NCBI GenBank assembly: GCA_017527905.1
Contig: JAFXPK010000042.1
Location: 28,059-92,058 of the forward strand
DNA from: Paludibacteraceae bacterium
GTDB taxonomy: Bacteria > Bacteroidota > Bacteroidia > Bacteroidales > Paludibacteraceae
DNA length: 64,000 nucleotides
Direction of reading: 5' to 3'
A program made the position numbers and the translations under genes. Each line of letters opens with the position of its first letter. Position 1 is the first letter of the stretch. Shown one piece after another: positions 27,127 to 35,759 of this stretch. The notes beneath the pieces are model-generated. The model saw only the letters and a program-made list of their open reading frames with translations, was not told the DNA's origin and ran no database searches.

Positions 27127-27969
27127 ATGACAATAGGAATCATCGGTCTGGGACTCATCGGAGGCTCCATGGCCATAGACTTACGCAGAACAAAATATGC
27201 GGACCACTTCATCGGCTACGACCAAGCGGATCTGAACGCTTTAACCGCACAAAGAATCGGTCTGGTGGACGAGATATTGCCCTACGAGGAACTAATAAAG
27301 AAGAGTGACCTAATTCTATTGTCCGTCCCTGTAAGCGCCGCCACAAGGCTTCTTTCCGACATTCTGGACAAAATCAACGACAACCAAGTGGTGGTTGACA
27401 CCTGCTCCACAAAAGAGAAGCTGAACGATTCCGTACACTACCATCCTAGAAGGAAAAACTACGTTGCCTCCCACCCTATGGCAGGCACCGAATTCTGCGG
27501 TCCTTGGGCTGCTGTGCCGAATCTATTCGCAGGGCGAGCCGGAATAATATGCAATGCGGAGGATTCAGATCCTAAAGCGATTGAATTGGTACGGAAGATG
27601 TACGACTGCCTGAATATGCGAGTCATATACATGAGGGCTGCCCACCACGACGTACACACAGCCTATGTATCGCACATCTCTCACATCATATCCTTTGCGC
27701 TTGCACTAACGGTGTTGGACAAGGAGAAAAATGAGAAGAACATATTCGATCTGGCTTCCGGAGGTTTCGCATCCACAGCCAGACTAGCAAAAAGTAATGC
27801 GGACATGTGGGTTCCAATTTTCTTGCAAAACAAAGAAAACGTATTATCCGTATTAGATTCCTACATGGAAAAACTTGAGGAATTCAAAAAAGCCCTGAAC
27901 GACAACGACGAAGACAAACTCAGGAAGTTAATCGACGATGCCAACAGAATAAAAAGAATACTCAGATAA
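27127..27969 (+). CDS. tyrA: Prephenate dehydrogenase
   Basis: Oxidative decarboxylation of prephenate to 4-hydroxyphenylpyruvate in tyrosine synthesis. 280 residues; Rossmann dinucleotide site GIIGLGLIGGS at the N-terminus, VVDTCSTKEK, and the active-site motif ASHPMAGTEFCGP; helical dimerisation domain after about residue 165 (AYVSHISHIISFAL). No chorismate mutase or ACT domain is fused. It is not next to other aromatic amino acid genes, unlike the common Bacteroides arrangement with an aminotransferase and chorismate mutase; instead it follows the Crp-like regulator. Terminator at 28021. Confidence 0.93.
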   Translation: MTIGIIGLGLIGGSMAIDLRRTKYADHFIGYDQADLNALTAQRIGLVDEILPYEELIKKSDLILLSVPVSAATRLLSDILDKINDNQVVVDTCSTKEKLNDSVHYHPRRKNYVASHPMAGTEFCGPWAAVPNLFAGRAGIICNAEDSDPKAIELVRKMYDCLNMRVIYMRAAHHDVHTAYVSHISHIISFALALTVLDKEKNEKNIFDLASGGFASTARLAKSNADMWVPIFLQNKENVLSVLDSYMEKLEEFKKALNDNDEDKLRKLIDDANRIKRILR

Positions 27970-28020
27970 AAAGCAAGAGCGAAGGGAACGCAGATTCCCG
28001 ACGCAACATTTTCAAGCACA

Positions 28021-28053
28021 AGAGCCGAATCCAATCCGGATTCGGCTCTTTTA
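28021..28053 (+). terminator. tyrA terminator
   Basis: Perfect 12-bp stem AGAGCCGAATCC / GGATTCGGCTCT (28021-28032 with 28038-28049), 5-nt loop, then TTTTA. The rest of the 27970-28455 gap shows no credible gene; small open frames there have no coding character. Confidence 0.8.
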
Positions 28054-28380
28054 TTCCACATATGACCATACGAAAAGCATGACATGAGGAGATGAGCATT
28101 TCCTCCGGGGGAAACGCCACCAGCAGCCACTAACCAGCCTTAAAACAATTGCAAGGCATCGATCCACAGACGGCAAAACAATTCTCCACATCTCAATTCC
28201 GAAACCGCAAGTTCAAACGAGCAGATGGGGTGTGAACGAGATGTCGCCCGACCGACCAACAAGCAGGAGAAGGAAGGAGAAAGCATGGCATCACGACAGA
28301 TTCATGAGGAAAAGAAAGCGAGATCAGGGATCCTGTCAGAGTACCAACCGAATGACTCACAAGGAGACAAGGAGAAGTAT

Positions 28381-28421
28381 AAAAAAAATGTTTCCCATAG
28401 AGACCACACTCTATGGGAAAC
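28381..28421 (-). terminator. Terminator of the exbB-exbD operon
   Basis: Perfect 13-bp stem GTTTCCCATAGAG / CTCTATGGGAAAC (28390-28402 with 28409-28421), 6-nt loop. On the minus strand it is followed by ATTTTTTTTATAC. It lies 34 nt after the last exbD stop. Confidence 0.88.
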
Positions 28422-28455
28422 ACCATAATTTTCAGGTTTTCGCTAAACGAAAATA

Positions 28456-28932
28456 TTAATATTTGTTCGTTCTTTCCTTTGATGTATAGTAGATTTTACG
28501 GGCATAAGCCTTACGTAACTCTTGCTTAACATCGGTAACGACACCCATCTTAGTATCTTTATCCACCTTGAGGGAAACAATCATCTTAGACTGGTCAGCC
28601 TCAGACATTGCACCACGTTTGGTAGCGATAAAAGTACCCACCTCGGAAGGTTTTCTCGCAAAAGCGTCATCCAATTGGATACGAGCTTCCGTACCATTTT
28701 GCTTCTGCAATTCCCTTTTAGGCACACCAATGTAGATATACTTAGCCAAAGACTTCTGTTCCAACTTAGTCAACTCAGTTGCCTCAGGCAAGTCCAAATC
28801 CACCAACATAGTATTCTCCTTCATTGTTGTCGTCGTCATAAAGAAGAACAACAACATGAAAATAATATCCGGTAATGAAGCCGTACTAATAGCAGGCAAT
28901 CTTTTACCACCTTCTTTACGAAACTTTGCCAT
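28456..28932 (-). CDS. Biopolymer transport protein ExbD/TolR (second copy)
   Basis: 158-residue inner-membrane protein of the ExbD/TolR family, part of a proton-driven motor for TonB-dependent outer-membrane transport or TolA-type envelope maintenance. One N-terminal membrane helix (about 25-45, IIFMLLFFFMTTTTM) preceded by the conserved ASLPDIIFMLLFFF motif with the proton-path Asp; the rest is periplasmic. Its start codon overlaps the stop of the upstream exbD by one base, so the pair is translationally coupled. Two ExbD paralogues in series are usual in Bacteroidetes. Confidence 0.92.
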   Translation of the reverse strand: MAKFRKEGGKRLPAISTASLPDIIFMLLFFFMTTTTMKENTMLVDLDLPEATELTKLEQKSLAKYIYIGVPKRELQKQNGTEARIQLDDAFARKPSEVGTFIATKRGAMSEADQSKMIVSLKVDKDTKMGVVTDVKQELRKAYARKIYYTSKERTNKY

Positions 28933-29531
28933 TATTGAGCCCCTCCTGCGACTTGTCCATAATTCTTCGGCTCAGCCTCAGAAATCTTTAGTGGATAATA
29001 CAACTTAACCGCATCCTGTTCCTCCTCAGTCAATTCCGCATATTTGCGTCCTTGGAATTTGGAGACGGACAACTCATTACGAAGTTCGTTATAAGCGGCC
29101 ACCAACTCATTCTGGACAGCGATATAAGCCTGATAAGAGGTTCCTCGGTCATTCTGCAAAGAGATGACATGTTTGGTAGTAACCCTAGATTTTCCGATGA
29201 AAGGAACATCTATAAGTTCTTTTTCTGGAAGATTCGAAGCATTCTTCGGGTTATCAATAAACTCTTTTGCCTTCTCCTTCAATTTCGAAACATCCATCAC
29301 CTCACCATTAACCATCAATTTGTCATTGCTGTTAACAAGGACCATCATGATATTTCTCTTATTAACCTCGGCGTCAACAGGTTTTTCCTTTTTATCAACC
29401 GGGGGAGGTAATGTACGGAACAGACCTTTATCTGTTGCCATGGATGTAGTCACAAGGAAAAAGATAAGCAACAAGAAGGATATATCAGCCATTGAGCTTG
29501 CATTAATCTCTTGTATTTCTCTTTTTTTCAT
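28932..29531 (-). CDS. Biopolymer transport protein ExbD/TolR (first copy)
   Basis: 199-residue ExbD/TolR family protein. N-terminal KKREIQEINASSMADISFLL contains the conserved Asp of the proton channel just before the single helix (about 18-36). The periplasmic part is longer than that of the neighbouring ExbD, with a linker rich in K, E and D. It probably pairs with its neighbour and the ExbB at 30.0-31.0 kb. Gap to the upstream membrane protein is 12 nt. Confidence 0.92.
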   Translation of the reverse strand: MKKREIQEINASSMADISFLLLIFFLVTTSMATDKGLFRTLPPPVDKKEKPVDAEVNKRNIMMVLVNSNDKLMVNGEVMDVSKLKEKAKEFIDNPKNASNLPEKELIDVPFIGKSRVTTKHVISLQNDRGTSYQAYIAVQNELVAAYNELRNELSVSKFQGRKYAELTEEEQDAVKLYYPLKISEAEPKNYGQVAGGAQ

Positions 29532-29543
29532 GACAAGAATAAA

Positions 29544-30008
29544 TTAAAGTTTCTTAAACAATGAGCTACAGATGGTTGCGAGGAATGCAAGAGCAGCCAA
29601 CACGAAAGCGCTAATCATACACATGTTTGTGAGACGATATTCCCAAGGTTTCGGAGTACCCTCGTATCCAAGGATATTTATTGTCTCAGTACTTGCGCCG
29701 AAATAAGTGGTCAAGAACAAGACGCACAACACTCCGACGAAAATCAAAGGAACCATCACAGACTTCGGATCGCTCATCAACTTAGAGACGAATGACTTCA
29801 ATGCGAAAATGAGAGTCACAAGAGTCGCCAAAATAATGAACGCAAACGCTAAGCCAATGAATGTTGGAGTGAATGAAGGAGCTTCAATACTGATTCCATT
29901 GCAAGGGTACGATTCCGTACTTCCACAGAAGAAAAGCAATGTGAAGATTATCGTAAGCGCCACCAACCCCCAAAGTATATACTTAGGAAAATTTAATGAG
30001 TTTTGCAT
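29544..30008 (-). CDS. Small membrane protein of the ExbB/ExbD operon, unknown function
   Basis: 154 residues with four predicted membrane helices (about 11-28, 48-70, 83-103 and 130-149) and short loops; a Cys-containing loop (STESYPCNGIS) follows the first helix. I do not recognise a named family. It lies between exbB (42 nt) and exbD (12 nt) on the same strand, a position occupied by a similar small membrane protein in related bacteria, so an accessory role in the energy-transducing complex is inferred from context only. Confidence 0.8.
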   Translation of the reverse strand: MQNSLNFPKYILWGLVALTIIFTLLFFCGSTESYPCNGISIEAPSFTPTFIGLAFAFIILATLVTLIFALKSFVSKLMSDPKSVMVPLIFVGVLCVLFLTTYFGASTETINILGYEGTPKPWEYRLTNMCMISAFVLAALAFLATICSSLFKKL

Positions 30009-30050
30009 TTCGATATCGTTTTATTAGATTCAAAAATGGTTCCAACAAGA

Positions 30051-30986
30051 TTATTCCGCTACAGAAACTTCGTTAGATTCAGAAGCCTGCGCATAACCTT
30101 GGTTAGAGTTGCTAGCTGTAGAAGAAGGGAAGTACTCAACAACCATGTCGAGCAATTTGATAGAAGAGTCTTCCATCTCCGTAGTCAAACCTTCGATACG
30201 AGTCAAGATGAAGTTCAAGAACAATTGAAGAATCATGGCTACAATCAAACCGAACACCGTAGTCAACAAAGCGACCTTGATACCACCGGCAACGACAGTT
30301 GCAGAGATATCACCCGCTTGTTGGATCTTATCGAAGGCCTCGATCATACCGATAACCGTACCCATGAATCCCAACATTGGGGCAAGTGCGATACACAAAG
30401 AGATCCAAGTAACGTTCTTCTCGAGCGCACCCATTTGCACACCACCGTAAGAAACGACAGTCTTCTCAACCACATCAGCGCCCTCGTTGATTCTAGACAA
30501 ACCTTGGTTGAAGATAGAAGCGATAGGGCCTCTAACACCCTTCGTATATTCCAAAGCACCAGCAACGTTCTTTTCTGCCAAGAGTGCCTCAACATCGTTA
30601 AGGAATTTCTTCGTGTTAATAGAAGAAAGGCTCAACGTGATGATTCTCTCGATACACAAAGCCAAACCGATGATCAAACACAAAGCAACGATTGCCATGA
30701 AGCCAGCACCACCCTCGATGAACTTAACCTTCAAAGCATTGAACATACCCTTGTTCTCACTCGAATCAGTTGCGGTTGTAGTTGTAGCAGCAGCCTCTGC
30801 CTTAGTCTCAGTCTTAGCAGTCTCTTGAACCGCCGCGGCTGCTTGTTGGTCTTGTGAATCCTCTGTGAACTCTTGATTAGTTGTTTGCTCCGTTTGTTCG
30901 TCAAACGAATCTTGAGCGAAAGAAGCAGTAGCGAAGCCAAGAGACAAAGCCCCAGCTATTGCTAATGATGCAAAAATTTTTTTCAT
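30051..30986 (-). CDS. MotA/TolQ/ExbB proton channel family protein
   Basis: 311-residue ExbB/TolQ-type motor subunit that conducts protons and drives the ExbD partners. Unusual N-terminus: a signal-peptide-like segment (1-24, ending ATASFAQD) then about 55 residues rich in Q, T, A and E, predicted to be a disordered periplasmic linker. The channel part (about 85-295) holds three helices and the conserved ...GLLGTVxGM-type motif as GFMGTVIGMIEAF. First gene of exbB-X-exbD-exbD. tRNA-Ser ends 40 nt upstream with no terminator between, so read-through from the tRNA promoter is possible. Confidence 0.92.
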   Translation of the reverse strand: MKKIFASLAIAGALSLGFATASFAQDSFDEQTEQTTNQEFTEDSQDQQAAAAVQETAKTETKAEAAATTTTATDSSENKGMFNALKVKFIEGGAGFMAIVALCLIIGLALCIERIITLSLSSINTKKFLNDVEALLAEKNVAGALEYTKGVRGPIASIFNQGLSRINEGADVVEKTVVSYGGVQMGALEKNVTWISLCIALAPMLGFMGTVIGMIEAFDKIQQAGDISATVVAGGIKVALLTTVFGLIVAMILQLFLNFILTRIEGLTTEMEDSSIKLLDMVVEYFPSSTASNSNQGYAQASESNEVSVAE

Positions 30987-31026
30987 TTTTTTGTTGATTA
31001 ATTATTAATATTACTTCATTAATTCG

Positions 31027-31114
31027 CGGAGAGAGGGGGATTCGAACCCCCGATACGCTTTTGACGTATACACGCTTTCCAGGCGTGCCTCTTCAGCCAC
31101 TCGAGCACCTCTCC
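31027..31114 (-). tRNA. tRNA-Ser (GGA)
   Basis: 88-nt class II tRNA on the minus strand. Acceptor GGAGAGG pairs with TCTCTCC (last pair G-U), anticodon GGA in CTGGAAA, a long variable arm built on TACG/CGTA pairing, T-loop GGTTCGAATCC, discriminator G. CCA is not encoded. Confidence 0.96.
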
Positions 31115-31195
31115 TGACTTCTTTACAAATCGAGCGCAAATTACAAAAAAAATGGTTACAAAACACCGAATGTTGAAAATAATTTTATTCGGCTG

Positions 31196-31741
31196 TTACA
31201 TAAACATTTGGCACCATTTATCGAACCTTTGCAGGGTTTCTTCCCCATATTTTTCGAGCTTCATCCGGGCTTTTTTCACGCTTCTTTCCTCCCCAAGATG
31301 CGTTTTTGAATAAAATTTGTCGGCGAAACAGATAATCTGCTCTTCGATCGAAACGGGCAACATGTCGCGATGCGGGATGGGCAATTCGGCAGACAGAATG
31401 TACGGGAGGGACAAACCCGTCCCTGTGTGGCGCTCACACACCAACGCATGACGGTCGAACCCTTCGCTCTTCATCATGTCACTTCCCAAGTAGCCATGAC
31501 ATATATACGGGGAATCGCCCTCGCAATAAAGATCCGGCGCAAATGTCTTGATGATACCGATGTCGTGTATCATCGCAGCCTCCTCGATAAACTGCATATC
31601 CGCATTCAGTTCTGGCTTTCGCTGCGCGATCCGCAATGCAAGATCCGTAACATCATATGAATGCTTCAATAAGATGTCCTTACACTTCGGATTATCGTTA
31701 TAATATTTGTCAATTAATTCAATTGGATCCATTGGACTCAC
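31196..31741 (-). CDS. HD domain-containing protein
   Basis: 181-residue (178 if started at Met4, 31732) protein of the HD metal-dependent phosphohydrolase superfamily. Ligands are visible: His in LLKHSYDV, HD in AAMIHDIGII, His in CHGYLGS and ERHTG, and a downstream Asp in CFADKFYSK. Small HD proteins act on nucleotides or other phosphoesters; the IHDIG motif places it near uncharacterised 'HDIG' hydrolases. Substrate unknown. It stands between transketolase and tRNA-Ser on the same strand; the gap on each side is about 80-150 nt. Confidence 0.87.
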   Translation of the reverse strand: MSPMDPIELIDKYYNDNPKCKDILLKHSYDVTDLALRIAQRKPELNADMQFIEEAAMIHDIGIIKTFAPDLYCEGDSPYICHGYLGSDMMKSEGFDRHALVCERHTGTGLSLPYILSAELPIPHRDMLPVSIEEQIICFADKFYSKTHLGEERSVKKARMKLEKYGEETLQRFDKWCQMFM

Positions 31742-31826
31742 ATTATTACACCAACATTCTCACACAAAAATAATGAAAAATCCTATCAAATCCACAAAAT
31801 CACATATTTCTAAATCGTCAAGCAAC

Positions 31827-31852
31827 AAAAAAGGCGGAGGAAAACCCCCGCC
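31827..31852 (-). terminator. Transketolase terminator
   Basis: GGCGGAGG (31833-31840) pairs with CCCCCGCC (31845-31852, one mismatch), 4-nt loop AAAA; the minus strand continues TTTTTTGTTGC. 42 nt after the stop. Confidence 0.8.
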
Positions 31853-31894
31853 CTAATTCTATTTAGGCTCCAATGGGAGAATCCCCCCACTAGA

Positions 31895-33931
31895 TTACAG
31901 ATGCAAGAAAGAACATACCTCCTTGTACACTGATTCCCCGTTGAATCCGAACTTCTCATCCAACACCGTATACGGAGCGGAATAACCAAAATGATCCAAC
32001 CCGTGCACATAGCCGTTTTTGCCTACCAATCCCTTGATCGTCAACGACATACCTGCCGTCATGCCATATACCGGCAAATCAGAAGGGATGACAGACTCCT
32101 GGTACTCCTTGCTTTGATTACGGAACACTCCCTCAGACGGAGCGGAGACAATCCTAATCTTCAAGTTCTTACGTTCCTCCAAGAGTTTCGCACCATCGAA
32201 GAGCGTAGCGACCTCCGAGCCACTCGCCACCATCACCAGATCAGGCGTTCCCTTGACGTCCTTGACGATATAGGCGCCCTTGTAAGCCTGCAGAGCCTGC
32301 TCGTAGCGGTTACCATCGCACGGAACGTCGTTCACGTTCTGGCGGGAAAAGATCAAAGCGGTCGGTGTATCCATATTCTCCATCGCCATCTTCCAAGCGA
32401 CGGTCGTCTCGTTCACATCGGCAGGGCGGAGCACCAACATGCTGTTCTGTCCCTTATGGTTCTTCACGCTCTCCAGCAAGCGCACCTGCATCTCCTGCTC
32501 AATCGGCTGATGGGTAGGACCATCCTCACCCACCCTGAAGGCATCGTGGCTCCAGACATATTTCACAGGGATACGCATCAATGCGGCCATCCTATAGGCA
32601 GGCTTCATATAATCAGAGAATACGAAGAATGTTCCACAGGCGGCATACACACCACCATGCAAGGCGATACCGTTCATGATGCAAGCCATCGTCAACTCAG
32701 AAACGCCAGCATTCAAGAAGGCGCCCGAAAAATCACCAGGGGCAAGCGGATGGGTATTTTTCAGGAATCCGTCCGTCTTATCCGAATTGGAGAGGTCGGC
32801 CGAAGCGACGATCATGTTCTCCACCTTTTCGGAAAGCAAACCCAACACCGCCGCAGAAGCGGAGCGGGTCGGTTGGTTCGGTTTTTGCGCAATAGATGAG
32901 AAATCGATTTCAGGCAACTTGCCGCTGAAGAACTGGTCCAGTTTCTTCGCCAACTCAGGATTCTCCTTTGCCCATTGAGCCTGCTCGGCCTTCTTGGCGG
33001 CGGCGATCTTCGTCAGTTCCGCCCTACGATCCGCATAGAGTTTCTTCACCTCAGGGAAGACAACGAACGGATCGTTCGGGTCGCCACCCAATTTCTCGAT
33101 GGTCTTCGGAATGCAGACACCAGCCTTGGAAAGCGGTTGTCCATGCGTGGAGACTTTATTTTCCATGGAAGAACCATCCTCAGCGACACAGCCGACCCCC
33201 ATCGTCGTCTTTCCGATGATCAGGGTTGGACGTTCTTTTTCCTGGTTAGCTGACTTCAACGCAGCGATGATTTCTTCCGCGTTATTTCCGTTGATAGTCA
33301 ATACGTTCCAGTTCCATGCCTTATATTTCATTTCAATATCCTCGGTAGAGACCTCGTCCACCTTGGTAGAGAGTTGGATGTTATTCGCATCGTAGAACAT
33401 GATGAGGTTGTGCAACCCGAGGTATCCCGCGATACGACCCGAGCCTTGGGAGATCTCCTCTTGGATACCACCGTCAGAGATGAACGTATAAATCTTATGG
33501 CTCATCCACTCACCGAAGCGCGCACAAAGGAAACGCTCCGCGATAGCTGCGCCGACAGCCATTGTATGGCCTTGTCCCAACGGTCCGGAAGTATTCTCGA
33601 TGCCATGCTCCAAACTCACCTCAGGGTGTCCTGGAGTCTTGCTTCCCCACTGACGGAAAGACTTGATGTCATCCATCGTGAACTTGTCGCACAAGAGCAA
33701 CACTGAATAGAGCATAGGCGACATGTGCCCAGGGTCCAAGAAAAACCTGTCACGGTTAATCCAGTTCGGGTCAGTCGGGTCGAAAGTAAGAAACTGGGAA
33801 TAAAGGATGTTGATGAAATCAGCACCGCCCATTGCGCCTCCGGGATGACCGGATTTGGCTTTCTCTACCATCGCAGCGGTCAGAATTCTGATGTTATTCG
33901 CCGCACGATTCAGTGTTTGAATGTCTGCCAT
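31895..33931 (-). CDS. tkt: Transketolase
   Basis: Thiamine diphosphate enzyme that moves two-carbon ketol units between sugar phosphates in the non-oxidative pentose phosphate pathway. 678 residues, full length. Active-site features: SGHPGGAMG (His), the HGIENTSGPLGQG loop, the TPP/Mg site around ISDGGIQEEISQG and ANNIQ, and the pyrimidine domain with GDFSGAFLNAGVSE and HDAFRVGEDGPTHQPIEQ. C-terminal domain from about 550. Monocistronic by its signals (-7 box 33965, terminator 31827). Confidence 0.97.
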   Translation of the reverse strand: MADIQTLNRAANNIRILTAAMVEKAKSGHPGGAMGGADFINILYSQFLTFDPTDPNWINRDRFFLDPGHMSPMLYSVLLLCDKFTMDDIKSFRQWGSKTPGHPEVSLEHGIENTSGPLGQGHTMAVGAAIAERFLCARFGEWMSHKIYTFISDGGIQEEISQGSGRIAGYLGLHNLIMFYDANNIQLSTKVDEVSTEDIEMKYKAWNWNVLTINGNNAEEIIAALKSANQEKERPTLIIGKTTMGVGCVAEDGSSMENKVSTHGQPLSKAGVCIPKTIEKLGGDPNDPFVVFPEVKKLYADRRAELTKIAAAKKAEQAQWAKENPELAKKLDQFFSGKLPEIDFSSIAQKPNQPTRSASAAVLGLLSEKVENMIVASADLSNSDKTDGFLKNTHPLAPGDFSGAFLNAGVSELTMACIMNGIALHGGVYAACGTFFVFSDYMKPAYRMAALMRIPVKYVWSHDAFRVGEDGPTHQPIEQEMQVRLLESVKNHKGQNSMLVLRPADVNETTVAWKMAMENMDTPTALIFSRQNVNDVPCDGNRYEQALQAYKGAYIVKDVKGTPDLVMVASGSEVATLFDGAKLLEERKNLKIRIVSAPSEGVFRNQSKEYQESVIPSDLPVYGMTAGMSLTIKGLVGKNGYVHGLDHFGYSAPYTVLDEKFGFNGESVYKEVCSFLHL

Positions 33932-33964
33932 TTGAATATAGGTCTGAATGAATTTTTCTGACCG

Positions 33965-33972
33965 CGAAGTTA
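33965..33972 (-). promoter_or_regulatory. -7 element of tkt
   Basis: Minus-strand TAACTTCG, 33 nt before the start codon, identical to the glyA -7 box and followed by the same GCG. No -33 TTTG seen. Confidence 0.4.
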
Positions 33973-34043
33973 ATTAAAAATATATTACGGAAAGAAGAGG
34001 CGGGATAAAAAATACTAACAACGGAAGAAGTTGGAAATTAAGC

Positions 34044-34640
34044 GTGTTTTCCTCACGGAGGTGCGGAGGGCACGTAGAATGGTGGATACATGTTCTTGGC
34101 ATTGCACATGAGATCCGTTCTTTATTAGTGATGACGGGCTTAAATTCATTTAGCGTAGGATCCTGATATTGCACTGTAGAGACGCAACATATTGCGTCTT
34201 TTTCCCTCACGGAGGCGCAGAGAGCACGGAGGATAGTGAGCATATGTTCTTGGGTTGCATATGAGATCCGTTCGTTATTAGTGATGACGGGCTTAAATTC
34301 ATTTAGCGTAGGATCCTGATATTGCACTGTAGAGACGCAACATATTGCGTCTTTTTCCCTCACGGAGGTGCGGAGGGCACGGAGGATAGTGGGCACATGT
34401 TCCTGGCGTAACAAATAATTTTCCGTCCAACATTAACGATGACGGGGCTATAAATCCATTTCGAATGGGTCCTCAGTCTTGCATTGTAGAGACGCAACAT
34501 ATTGCGTCTTTTTCCCTCACGGAGGTGCGGAGGGCACGGAGAGTATTGGGTGCATGTTTCTAGCGGGACAAATAATTCCATTACACGGGGTTTACAAATC
34601 CGCATTGTGGAGACGCAACATATTGCGTCTCTACCCCGCC
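34044..34640. repeat. Four-unit repeat cluster with palindromic AGACGCAA element
   Basis: Intergenic array between tkt and tsf. Each unit has a block CTCACGGAGGtGCGGAGgGCACG (starts near 34052, 34207, 34360 and 34517) and, about 130 nt later, a palindrome AGACGCAAcataTTGCGTCT (34180-34199, 34333-34352, 34490-34509 and 34611-34630). Period about 153-157 bp for the first three intervals, the last unit shorter (121 bp between palindromes). Units 1 and 2 are nearly identical over the whole length; units 3 and 4 have diverged in the middle. The last palindrome is extended by flanking GTgG/CTAC. Open frames here repeat the same peptide and are products of the repeat, not genes. Similar 'GTAGAGACGCAA' palindromes are dispersed in many bacterial genomes; function unknown. 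Confidence 0.9.
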
Positions 34641-34683
34641 CCGGGAGGAATATTTCCCAGTATTGGGAAAAGAGAATAAAGGG

Positions 34684-34720
34684 GACAAAAAAAGGAGAGG
34701 TTCCAATGGACCTCTCCTTT
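34684..34720 (-). terminator. tsf (ribosomal operon) terminator
   Basis: AAAGGAGAGG (34691-34700) pairs with CCTCTCCTTT (34711-34720), 10-nt loop with some inner pairing; the minus strand continues TTTTTTTGTCCCC. 21 nt after the tsf stop. Confidence 0.85.
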
Positions 34721-34741
34721 CACAAGATATAGGGGGGAAAA

Positions 34742-35734
34742 TTATTCCTCGTTCAATGTCACGCGCTTGAAAGCAGTGGCAGTCAAGTTTTTAGAGACAG
34801 AAGCCATGTATTGAGCCACATTGATCTTAGCCTCCTTAATGAACGCTTGATTCAACAAAGTTTGTTCCTTGTAAATCTTTTGGATACGTCCGTTAACGAT
34901 ACCGTCGATCATTTGTTGCTTCAAGTTGCCGGCAGCTTGTTCAGCAACTGTAACTTTGATCTCGCGAGCCTTGGCAGCTTGTTCAGCAGTGATCCATCCC
35001 TTCTCCGTATTAGACTCGATGTGAGCATCAGAGTCCACGTGTGCAGGGTTGATGCCAGCCTTTGTCAAAGCAGCCTCAACTTGCTTTTGGATCAACTCAG
35101 CCTTAGTCTTCTCCGTTGCGATTTCACGCTCCTTTGCGACGTACTCGGCAGGGACATCCTTCTCCGAAACGGCGATCGGGTTCATGGCAGCGACCTGCAT
35201 AGCAACATCCTTATAAACCTGAGCGTCCAAGCCAGCCTCATTGAAAGCGACAATAGAAGCCAACATGTTTCCCGGGTGGATATAAGCCCAAACCGCAGGA
35301 CCGTTAACGAACTCGTACATACCCAACTCCATCTTCTCACCAGTCACACCAGAACGGTCAGTAATCAATTGTTGGATGGTTGAGTTACCGATAGTCAAAG
35401 CGGTCAAAGCCTCCAAAGAAGCAGGCTTAGCCTCCATAGTCTTATCCAATATTTGTTGAGTCAATGCGACGAAGTCAGCGTTCTTAGCCACGAAGTCAGT
35501 TTCACACTTCAGTGCTACGATAGCGGCGAAATCACCCTTCGCAGCAGCCAAAACACAACCTTGAGCAGCCTCACGATCACTTCTCTTTGCAGCAATTGCC
35601 TGACCTCTTTTACGGATGAGCTCGACAGCCTTATCGAAATTGCCCTCAGCCTCAGTAAGAGCCTTCTTGCAATCCATCATGCCGGCACCCGTCATGGTAC
35701 GCAATTTGCTAATATCAGCCAATGAAACAGCCAT
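34742..35734 (-). CDS. tsf: Elongation factor Ts
   Basis: Nucleotide-exchange factor that regenerates EF-Tu-GTP. 330 residues, longer than the E. coli protein (283) but normal for this phylum. N-terminal UBA-like domain (MAVSLADISKLRTMTGAGMMDCKKAL) and the EF-Tu contact motif as CETDFVAKNADFVAL. Last gene of rplM-rpsI-rpsB-tsf; 25 nt after rpsB. Strong codon bias like its neighbours. Confidence 0.97.
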   Translation of the reverse strand: MAVSLADISKLRTMTGAGMMDCKKALTEAEGNFDKAVELIRKRGQAIAAKRSDREAAQGCVLAAAKGDFAAIVALKCETDFVAKNADFVALTQQILDKTMEAKPASLEALTALTIGNSTIQQLITDRSGVTGEKMELGMYEFVNGPAVWAYIHPGNMLASIVAFNEAGLDAQVYKDVAMQVAAMNPIAVSEKDVPAEYVAKEREIATEKTKAELIQKQVEAALTKAGINPAHVDSDAHIESNTEKGWITAEQAAKAREIKVTVAEQAAGNLKQQMIDGIVNGRIQKIYKEQTLLNQAFIKEAKINVAQYMASVSKNLTATAFKRVTLNEE

Positions 35735-35759
35735 AATTCTTATTTCTTTTGTTAATTAA

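Noticed and set aside
28225..28459. Two small overlapping frames between tyrA and the exbD terminator
   Set aside because: Highly charged, no start signal, and they run into the terminator stem at 28390-28421.
33974..34605. Open frames in the 34-kb repeat array encoding a repeated peptide
   Set aside because: They only translate the DNA repeat, differ in frame between units and lack start signals.
34044..34640. CRISPR array
   Set aside because: Units are about 155 bp apart with near-identical intervening sequence in the first two units, and no cas genes are present.
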